Assembly (NCBI GenBank): GCA_038237435.1
Contig: JBBRYT010000007.1
Span: 62,001-126,000 of the forward strand
DNA: 64,000 bases
Source of the DNA: JACCTI01 sp038237435
GTDB lineage: Bacteria > Verrucomicrobiota > Verrucomicrobiia > Chthoniobacterales > UBA10450
Reading direction: 5' to 3'
The notes under the pieces: model-generated
What the model was told of the DNA's origin: nothing
The model's input: only the letters and a program-made list of their open reading frames with translations
Database searches by the model: none
Position numbers and translations under genes: made by a program
Shown: in pieces, positions 57,454-64,000 of the stretch
Numbering within the stretch: the stretch's first letter is position 1
How the letters are laid out: each line of letters opens with the position of its first letter

Positions 57454-59436
57454 TTAGTTGTCTAATGAATAGATCTCCACTATGCCGACACCGGTTTCTC
57501 CATTCGGGCCTTGCACGATAGCTGTGTATACGCCAGGTGGCAGTGTTACAATCATTGCTGATTCTTTCGGACCGCCAGGGGCGAAGGTACTGTTCTGTAT
57601 ATCAACCGCCTGATCTGCGGTGATAACTCCACCGATCTGCGTCGTCTGCCAGTCATCGTTTCTCGCGATCACTTGATTTTGCTGCTGCGGATCATGCAAT
57701 TCGATAGATGGATTCGTGATCCTAGTCCCGACCGAAGAAGGTAGCGACGGACCTTGCGCACGGATTAGAACTTTCTTCGGTGCCGTTCCTCGGACGATAA
57801 ACCCACCAATCATAACGTTACCCCCCGTTTGAACCTGTCCTCTCGTGCTGATATTTGTTAGCGATGAAGAGCTGGTCGGATCCACATCGTACGCTTCTAC
57901 TATGCCGACACCGGTTTCTCCATTCGGGCCTTGCACGATAGCTGTGTAGACGCCGGGGTTAAGAGTTACGATCATGGCTGATTCTTTCGGATCCCCAGGC
58001 GCTAAGGCGCTATTCTGGATATCGGCCGCTTGATCCGCGGTGATGACCCCACCGATTTGCGTCGTCTGCCAATCATCATTTCTGGCTATTACCTGATTTT
58101 GCTGCTGTGGGTCATGCAATTCAATCGACGGATTCGTGATCCTAGTCCCGACCGAAGAAGGTAGGGACAAGCCTTGCGCGCGGATTAGAATTTTCTTGGG
58201 TGACGTTCCCTGAACAATAAATCCACCGATCAGGACGTTGCCGCCGGTTCCGACGTTCATGCGGGTGGATAGATTTCCTATTTGTCCAGGCGCGGTTGGA
58301 CTTACGTTTACCGTCCAATTTCTCACGGCAGTTAGAACATGGTTAGGATCGCTCCGCACTAATAGTGTTGGATCATTCGCGACCGCGGCAACGTTATGGA
58401 CGCCATTCCCAAGGCGACTCGAGTCGAAAACGAATGTTGCGCCAGTAGCTTTCTGTTGGTCGTCAACCAGCCAGCTAACGTTTAGGATGTGAGTAAGCGG
58501 CGCGGGTGTTGAAACAACAAAAGTCTGAAGCTGACCGTTGCTTAGTGTAATGTTGCTAGTCGCGGGACTACTTGAGTCGATCGGGGAAACATAGTTGTAA
58601 ATCCGCCTGACTAGTTGTTCGACATTGATCTGTTCATAGGGCTTGCCCAAAGATCGCATTTTAGAATTATACGTCGGCCGATATAATCCCGAATCACAGT
58701 AACCAGCACCGAGATAAAGGCCGGGGATTCCGGCAACAGTCGAAGTTGTTGGAATCGGAGTAAGCGGATCAATCCAACGAGCCCATTTTACCAGCGTTCG
58801 ACTGCTTTGCTTGGTAACGTTAGGCCAGGAAGGCTCCGAAGATTTATCACAAACGGGAGGTGGAGGGCCTCCATATTCATCTCCGAGCAATCCGAAGCTA
58901 TGTCCTTCTTCGTGAAGAACCAATTCGATAACTGCCTCGTTAGTTGAGGCCACCGCGGGCTGGCCCCCTGAGCCGCCATACTCAGGATCGTTAACTAAGA
59001 CCAAGGTCACGTCATGCTGAGAAGCGTTAAGCGTATTATACAAAATAGTGTTCACCTTTGTGTTATCCACGCAAATCAGTCGCTCGACTCCACCGCAGCC
59101 GTAGGTGGCATCAAGGGCTGTATCTACAAAAATTCCCATCGCAGGATGATCCGCTCCGGACTGGTTACTGATAACGTCGATCCGATGAACATTGAAATAG
59201 CGTTGATACTCTCGAAAAGGTTCCTGACCGAAGAAGCCGTTTAGGAAGTTCTGCACATCACTCTGGTACCTTTCCAGTTCGCTTGCAGTGTAGCCATCGC
59301 CCAGAACAGCTATATCAATGCGATTTAGTGGATCACCATTGTTGAGGATCTTTTGAAAAGGTTCAGCCAAAGCTGAAACCCAGCTCATGCTAGTCAATAG
59401 CCCCGTGATAAGTGCGATGAAGACAACCTTTGTCAT
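57454..59436 (-). CDS. Secreted M64-type metallopeptidase with duplicated C-terminal domain
   Basis: 660 residues. Signal peptide MTKVVFIALITGLLTSMSWV; then an M64 (IgA-protease-like) domain with RIDIAVLGDGYTASELERYQ, LVLVNDPEYGGSGGQPAVAS and the zinc motif VLHEEGHSFGLLGDEYGGPP (HExxHxxxxxxD). The C-terminal 280 residues are two near-identical 140-residue domains (each with NVGTGGNVLIGGFIVQG- or VQTGGNVMIGGFIVRG-type starts, IRAQGLSLPSSVGTRITNPS, ARNDDWQTTQIGGVITADQA, VYTAIVQGPNGETGVGIVE). At DNA level the units repeat with a 420-base period (for example 57481 and 57901). The second domain may serve surface binding. It is more AT-rich than the flanking ribosomal genes. Confidence 0.88.
   Translation of the reverse strand: MTKVVFIALITGLLTSMSWVSALAEPFQKILNNGDPLNRIDIAVLGDGYTASELERYQSDVQNFLNGFFGQEPFREYQRYFNVHRIDVISNQSGADHPAMGIFVDTALDATYGCGGVERLICVDNTKVNTILYNTLNASQHDVTLVLVNDPEYGGSGGQPAVASTNEAVIELVLHEEGHSFGLLGDEYGGPPPPVCDKSSEPSWPNVTKQSSRTLVKWARWIDPLTPIPTTSTVAGIPGLYLGAGYCDSGLYRPTYNSKMRSLGKPYEQINVEQLVRRIYNYVSPIDSSSPATSNITLSNGQLQTFVVSTPAPLTHILNVSWLVDDQQKATGATFVFDSSRLGNGVHNVAAVANDPTLLVRSDPNHVLTAVRNWTVNVSPTAPGQIGNLSTRMNVGTGGNVLIGGFIVQGTSPKKILIRAQGLSLPSSVGTRITNPSIELHDPQQQNQVIARNDDWQTTQIGGVITADQAADIQNSALAPGDPKESAMIVTLNPGVYTAIVQGPNGETGVGIVEAYDVDPTSSSSLTNISTRGQVQTGGNVMIGGFIVRGTAPKKVLIRAQGPSLPSSVGTRITNPSIELHDPQQQNQVIARNDDWQTTQIGGVITADQAVDIQNSTFAPGGPKESAMIVTLPPGVYTAIVQGPNGETGVGIVEIYSLDN
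57460..58270. repeat. Tandem 420-bp repeat inside the M64 gene
   Basis: Two in-frame units, about 57460-57860 and 57880-58270, repeat with exactly 420 bases between matching positions (TATGCCGACACCGG at 57481 and 57901). The middle part is nearly identical at DNA level, including synonymous positions, which points to a recent duplication or gene conversion. Confidence 0.85.
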
Positions 59437-59459
59437 TCGCCCGCTTAGATCATTCCGCT

Positions 59460-60107
59460 CTAGGTGAGCGGCAAATTGCTGAGCAACTCCAAATCAAAGT
59501 TCTCTCCGTTCCACACCGGATGATAAAACCTCAATTCGGTAATTGTCCGATCATCTGGATAATCCAACTCAAAATCCACCTGGCTCCGATAGTAGTCTTC
59601 ACTCCGAGTCAGTTCGCCAGTGCCGCTACTGGTTTCGCTGCGAAGTAAACGCGGATCGAGGATAAGCTTCCACCAAAGGAGGCTGTAACTCTTATCCATA
59701 GCTACTACTAGGATTTGGTGGGCAGACAGATCAAAAGTACGATCATGGGGTAGAACACCCTTACTTTCGTGCAGCGCTAATAGCTTGAGAACCCCGGGTG
59801 TCGCCTCTCTTCGCAAGTCAGAGTTTGCCGTCGACCCGCTCGAACCCACGCCCTGCCAACGAATCATGATCCTCCTATGCGAGGAGGAATCTGAAGGCGA
59901 GTTTCCTTCCTTCACTTTGATGCCAAACTTGGCGAGCAACCCACCAAGGGTTTCCCTGATCGTCGCCATTCTCTCAGGTTCCGATACCTGGGATTGAACC
60001 TTCAAAGCTTCGACCGCCCCGTTCTTCTGAGTCTGCGCGAAGGTTTGCAGCACGCCAGCGCCGCCGAGAGCGATCGCTAACAGACGACCATGGCTACCGC
60101 TTCTCAT
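59460..60107 (-). CDS. Secreted protein of unknown function
   Basis: 215 residues: MRSGSHGRLLAIALGGAGVL is a signal peptide, then a helical region (AVEALKVQSQVSEPERMATI, RETLGGLLAKFGIKVKEGNS) and a strand-rich part (HQILVVAMDKSYSLLWWKLI, DPRLLRSETSSGTGELTRSE). The end is FELDYPDDRTITELRFYHPV, WNGENFDLELLSNLPLT. No catalytic or binding motif is recognised. It starts 137 bases after rplK in the same direction, probably with a terminator between. Confidence 0.6.
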   Translation of the reverse strand: MRSGSHGRLLAIALGGAGVLQTFAQTQKNGAVEALKVQSQVSEPERMATIRETLGGLLAKFGIKVKEGNSPSDSSSHRRIMIRWQGVGSSGSTANSDLRREATPGVLKLLALHESKGVLPHDRTFDLSAHQILVVAMDKSYSLLWWKLILDPRLLRSETSSGTGELTRSEDYYRSQVDFELDYPDDRTITELRFYHPVWNGENFDLELLSNLPLT

Positions 60108-60143
60108 TCATTCGTAACAATAATTAAAAATCCATCTATTAGT

Positions 60144-60162
60144 CGAGCGTGTTATGCGCTCG
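60144..60162 (-). terminator. Hairpin between rplK and the next gene
   Basis: CGAGCG and CGCTCG pair across a seven-base loop (TGTTATG); on the minus strand GGATTTTTAATT comes 12 bases later. A modest terminator candidate for the tuf-secE-nusG-rplK transcript. Confidence 0.4.
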
Positions 60163-60244
60163 TAGATCTTACCAGAGTGGCGGCGACCGTCAAAATGACA
60201 CTCTTGCGGGCAAGTCGCGCCCAAAAGAACGCCTTCCGCGCAGA

Positions 60245-60670
60245 CTAATCGACGATCTCGAGACCCATCTGCCGCGCGGTGCCGGCGATAATCTTGAAGC
60301 CGGCTTCGTCGTTGCGTGAGTTCAGGTCTTTGCCTTTCAACTTCACGATGTCCATGACTTGCTTCCGCGTGACTTTGCCGACTTTGGTCTTGTTAGGTTC
60401 TTTGGAACCGGCCGCTATGTTGGCGGCTTTTTTCAAGAGGATCGCGGCGGGCGGGCTCTTCGTGATGAAGGTGAAGCTCTTGTCTTTGAAGACGGTGATG
60501 ACGACGGGCAGAATGTCGCCGGCTTGCTTCTGGGTGGCAGCGTTAAATTCTTTGCAGAACGCCATGATGTTGACCCCGCGCGGTCCGAGCGCAGTGCCGA
60601 CGGGCGGTGCGGGATTTGCCTGACCTGCAGGGATCTGCAGTTTAACAAAAGCGACGATTTCTTTAGCCAT
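60245..60670 (-). CDS. rplK: 50S ribosomal protein L11
   Basis: 141 residues, normal length. Signatures: FVKLQIPAGQANPAPPVGTA, LGPRGVNIMAFCKEFNAATQ, VVITVFKDKSFTFITKSPPA, KVGKVTRKQVMDIVKLKGKD and the C-terminal rRNA-binding end FKIIAGTARQMGLEIVD. L11 binds 23S rRNA at the GTPase-associated centre. It follows nusG by 19 bases in the usual order, but the expected rplA is not next to it; it lies 11.3 kb further on beyond unrelated genes. Confidence 0.97.
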   Translation of the reverse strand: MAKEIVAFVKLQIPAGQANPAPPVGTALGPRGVNIMAFCKEFNAATQKQAGDILPVVITVFKDKSFTFITKSPPAAILLKKAANIAAGSKEPNKTKVGKVTRKQVMDIVKLKGKDLNSRNDEAGFKIIAGTARQMGLEIVD

Positions 60671-60689
60671 GTTCTAAAAGTTTTTCTGA

Positions 60690-61259
60690 TTAACCGCGCT
60701 CGACTTGCCAGTATTCGAGTTCGACCGGTGTGGCGCGGCCGAAGATGGTGACCGACACGCGCAACTTGCCGCGTTCCGGATCGATTTCTTCGACGATGCC
60801 GTTTTGGTTTTGGAACGGGCCGTCGGCGACCTTGACCGTTTCGCCAACTTCGAAGCTAACTTTCGGTTTCACCTTTTCTTCACGCTCCCGCATTTGCGCG
60901 AGCATGCTGTCGACTTCGGCTTGCCGCATCGGGATCGGGCGATCTTTGGTTCCGGCAAAACCTATTACTCCGGGCGTTTCGCGGATGAAGTACCAGGTGC
61001 GGCCGACGAGCTGATTGTTTTCGTCTAACAAGTGCATGTTGACGATGAGATAGCCGGGGAAAAATTTTCGCGTCGTTTCGCTTTTCTTGCCCTTTTTAAT
61101 TTCGGAGACGCGCTCGGTCGGGACGAGCACTTCGAAGACGACGTCGCTCATCTCCTCCGTCTTGACGCGCTTGGCGATGTTATCGCGCACCTTGTTCTCC
61201 TGGCCGGAGAGCACATGCACGACGAACCATTGATCTTTCGGAGCGAGAACGTGAGCCAT
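60690..61259 (-). CDS. nusG: Transcription elongation/antitermination factor NusG
   Basis: About 189 residues from the ATG at 61259 (a TTG two codons upstream overlaps the secE stop). N-terminal NGN domain: QWFVVHVLSGQENKVRDNIA, VFEVLVPTERVSEIKKGKKS, TRKFFPGYLIVNMHLLDENN, WYFIRETPGVIGFAGTKDRP. C-terminal KOW domain: FEVGETVKVADGPFQNQNGI, VEEIDPERGKLRVSVTIFGR. NusG binds the beta' clamp and Rho or S10. It overlaps or abuts secE and leads directly into rplK. Confidence 0.96.
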   Translation of the reverse strand: MAHVLAPKDQWFVVHVLSGQENKVRDNIAKRVKTEEMSDVVFEVLVPTERVSEIKKGKKSETTRKFFPGYLIVNMHLLDENNQLVGRTWYFIRETPGVIGFAGTKDRPIPMRQAEVDSMLAQMREREEKVKPKVSFEVGETVKVADGPFQNQNGIVEEIDPERGKLRVSVTIFGRATPVELEYWQVERG

Positions 61260-61261
61260 GA

Positions 61262-61480
61262 TCAATGCAGTCCGGTGAAGAAATGAATGACGTTTACGAG
61301 AATGAAATCAAAGAGCGAGACGTAGCCGCCTAACAAAAGCATGGCGATGATGACGACCAGCGTCGAATCGGTCAGCTCTTTGTAGCGCTTGATCCCCTTC
61401 TCTTTCGGCTCCCATGGCCACGACGCCTTCTGCAGCTCGACTTTTACTTCGCCGAGAAAGCTTTTTGTTTTCGTGATCAT
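61262..61480 (-). CDS. secE: Preprotein translocase subunit SecE
   Basis: 72 residues, the minimal SecE of most bacteria. The amphipathic helix is FLGEVKVELQKASWPWEPKE, followed by the single membrane helix VVIIAMLLLGGYVSLFDFIL and a short end. SecE clamps the SecY channel halves. It lies 15 bases after tRNA-Trp and shares its stop region with the nusG start. Confidence 0.94.
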   Translation of the reverse strand: MITKTKSFLGEVKVELQKASWPWEPKEKGIKRYKELTDSTLVVIIAMLLLGGYVSLFDFILVNVIHFFTGLH

Positions 61481-61495
61481 GAAATTTTTTCAAAA

Positions 61496-61568
61496 CACGC
61501 CAGGAGGGACTCGAACCCCCAACAGGCGGTTTTGGAGACCGCTACTCTACCAATTGAGTTACTGGCGT
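61496..61568 (-). tRNA. tRNA-Trp (CCA)
   Basis: Read on the minus strand: acceptor ACGCCAG / CTGGCGT, D-arm with TAACTCAATTGGTAGAGTA, anticodon stem GCGGT/ACCGC with loop CTCCAAA (anticodon CCA) and T-arm GGGGG-TTCGAGT-CCCTC. No CCA end is encoded. It is placed between tuf and secE, the order seen in Chlamydia and many other bacteria. Confidence 0.95.
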
Positions 61569-61582
61569 TCTGGGCAACTAAC

Positions 61583-62767
<1,185 letters not shown>

Positions 62768-62831
62768 TTCGTTTTCCTCTTTTTAACTAAACTTCGTCTT
62801 GGTGTTGTTAGGCCGGCTGCGCGCTCACTGG

Positions 62832-62904
62832 AGCCCACAACCGGGATCGAACCGGTGACCTCATCCTTACCAAGGATGTGCTCTACCAACTGAGCTATGT
62901 GGGC
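62832..62904 (-). tRNA. tRNA-Thr (GGT)
   Basis: On the minus strand: acceptor GCCCACA / TGTGGGC, D-arm AGCTCAGTTGGTAGAGC, anticodon stem CATCC/GGATG with loop TTGGTAA (anticodon GGT), T-arm ACCGG-TTCGATC-CCGGT. It precedes tuf, as in the tRNA-Thr - tuf order of PVC bacteria, and probably shares its transcript. The discriminator base would be T; no CCA is encoded. Confidence 0.95.
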
Positions 62905-63111
62905 CGCGTTGTTTCGCTGCTTGCCCTCAGCTCGCCTAACGAGTCTAACGACAAACCGGTTTGCTCCTCGCTGAGATTCAAAAGTCCCAAAGCCGCGTCA
63001 AACTTTCGCAAGTTGAACGACCGTGGGACCTCCTCGTTCCAGGAAAAGCCGAGCAAGCTAACAGCGCGCTCTGGAGTGTCAAAGAAATTTCTGGCGCTCG
63101 CCGGCCAGAAA

Positions 63112-63879
63112 TTAGTGCGGGCTGGCCGCGGGCGCGGGCGACGCTGCACCCTTTAATTTCGCCTGCGCGGCCTTCAGACGAGCCTGCGCATCGGTGTCGT
63201 TAGGCTTCATCTTCAGCACCGCTTCGAAATCGGCCACCGCCTTGGCGTTGTCGCCGGAAAGTGTGTAGGCATATCCGCGTCCGCGAAACGCTTCTGGATC
63301 TCTCGGAGTTTTCGCAATTGCCTTGGTGTAATCGGCAATCGCCTCATCGTATTTCTTCAGGTTTCGATTTGCGAAACCGCGGCGTTCCAAGGCCTGCGCG
63401 TCATCCGCTTTTTTCTCCAGCACCGAAGAATAATCCGCGGCCGCTTTCTCGTAATCATTCTTGGAAAGATAGGCGAAGGCGCGGAAACGATAAGTATCGA
63501 CATCATCATCATTCTCGTCGATCGCCTTGCTCAAATCCTCGATTGCGCCGTCGAAATTTTTCTGTGAAAGCCTTGCTTTGCCGCGACCGGCGTATCCCGC
63601 CGGACTCTCCGTCTCCATCTCGATGTATTTGGAGAAATCCTTTTCCGCGTCAGCAAATTTTCCGCCCGCTTTGTAGGCGTTGCCACGATTCAAGTAATGC
63701 TTCGAATCTTTCGGATCGGCCTTCATCGCCAAACCGAATTCCTCCGCCGCCTTGTCGTATTGTTTCGCTTTGGCCAGTTCGATTCCGCGCTTCGTATGCG
63801 CCGCAGAATCCTGTCCGCGGACCGACGTAGAGAGCGCGATCGCACCGACACAAACCAGCAAAAATTTCGCGAATTTCAT
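63112..63879 (-). CDS. Secreted tetratricopeptide-repeat protein
   Basis: About 255 residues from MKFAKFLLVCVGAIALSTSV (start at 63879), a signal peptide. The rest is six consecutive TPR units of about 34 residues (for example AKQYDKAAEEFGLAMKADPK; GKFADAEKDFSKYIEMETES; KNFDGAIEDLSKAIDENDDD; NDYEKAAADYSSVLEKKADD; KKYDEAIADYTKAIAKTPRD; GDNAKAVADFEAVLKMKPND), then an Ala/Pro tail (KGAASPAPAASPH). TPRs form protein-binding solenoids in the periplasm. One-mismatch copy of the dispersed motif at 63196. No partner visible. Confidence 0.9.
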   Translation of the reverse strand: MKFAKFLLVCVGAIALSTSVRGQDSAAHTKRGIELAKAKQYDKAAEEFGLAMKADPKDSKHYLNRGNAYKAGGKFADAEKDFSKYIEMETESPAGYAGRGKARLSQKNFDGAIEDLSKAIDENDDDVDTYRFRAFAYLSKNDYEKAAADYSSVLEKKADDAQALERRGFANRNLKKYDEAIADYTKAIAKTPRDPEAFRGRGYAYTLSGDNAKAVADFEAVLKMKPNDTDAQARLKAAQAKLKGAASPAPAASPH

Positions 63880-63948
63880 AGAGCCGAAAATGGTAACCGA
63901 CACGACCGAGCGCGGCAAGAAGCGCGACCCGCTAAATTCGGACTAATT

Positions 63949-64000
63949 CTAATCGATCGGTTTACGCGTCGTCGCCATCTTCCCGATGACCGCGCCGAGA
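63949..64000 (-). CDS. Possible C-terminal end of a gene running off the window
   Basis: On the minus strand the frame reads LGAVIGKMATTRKPID and a TAG stop at 63949, entering from outside the window. A short Met/Lys/Thr-rich end could be real, but 17 codons are too few to assign a family. The TPR gene starts 70 bases further downstream. Confidence 0.35.
   Translation of the reverse strand, partial: LGAVIGKMATTRKPID

Overview
The window looks like a piece of a bacterial chromosome of moderately high GC from the Verrucomicrobiota (PVC group), probably a soil lineage near Chthoniobacterales/Spartobacteria. This is inferred from three things: the gene order tRNA-Thr - tuf - tRNA-Trp - secE - nusG - rplK, an acidic Ala/Pro/Glu-rich tail on ribosomal protein L10, and many secreted proteins with Verrucomicrobia-style C-terminal regions (a PESG-type sorting tail, secreted metalloprotease-like proteins, beta-helix proteins). 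No phylogenetic search could be run. I saw no phage, insertion sequence, integron or CRISPR array.

Layout. 1-10.5 kb: a quinone-oxidoreductase-like dehydrogenase (cut by the window edge), a secreted HExxH protein, a CPBP membrane protease, two outer-membrane barrel genes (one behind a 42-bp palindrome), a cytochrome c lipoprotein and a two-component system. 10.6-26.5 kb: a methyltransferase, a BNR/sortilin-like exoprotein, a dicarboxylate symporter, small membrane proteins, an MscS channel with a cyclic-nucleotide domain, a K+-independent-type H+-pyrophosphatase, a frameshifted amidohydrolase, a REC-metallo-beta-lactamase fusion, tRNA-Gln overlapping antisense with tadA, and a SYLF protein. 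27-33.8 kb: tyrS, purS-purQ, a two-ORF LigD (phosphoesterase and ligase), a DUF892 ferritin-like protein and rpsB-tsf with hairpins in the leader and spacer. 33.8-38.1 kb: a gene-poor, decaying stretch with three pseudogene fragments, three tiny lysine-rich genes, a 78-bp repeat copied 540 bp apart and three copies of a 22-bp palindrome. 38.1-48.9 kb: PduO-type cobalamin adenosyltransferase, rpoC, rpoB, rplL, rplJ, rplA. 49-60.1 kb: 11.3 kb of unrelated exoprotein, membrane and peptidase genes on both strands. 60.2-62.9 kb: rplK, nusG, secE, tRNA-Trp, tuf, tRNA-Thr. A TPR protein closes the window.

Two observations stand out. First, the 10-mer CTCGTTAGGC occurs 19 times exactly, on both strands, inside and between genes (about 0.1 expected by chance), often as the 11-mer ACTCGTTAGGC, with many one-mismatch copies. 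In four genes it supplies the stop codon. It behaves like a DNA uptake sequence or another genome-wide recognition word. Second, the nearly universal rplK-rplA pair is separated by 11.3 kb of non-ribosomal genes, and rplA has a promoter-like sequence of its own.

Working together: the two ribosomal/RNA-polymerase blocks are the split halves of one ancestral operon. rpsB-tsf, tyrS and tadA add other translation functions. The histidine kinase and response regulator form one signalling pair. The barrel and cytochrome genes at 5.5-6.6 kb probably act together in the envelope.
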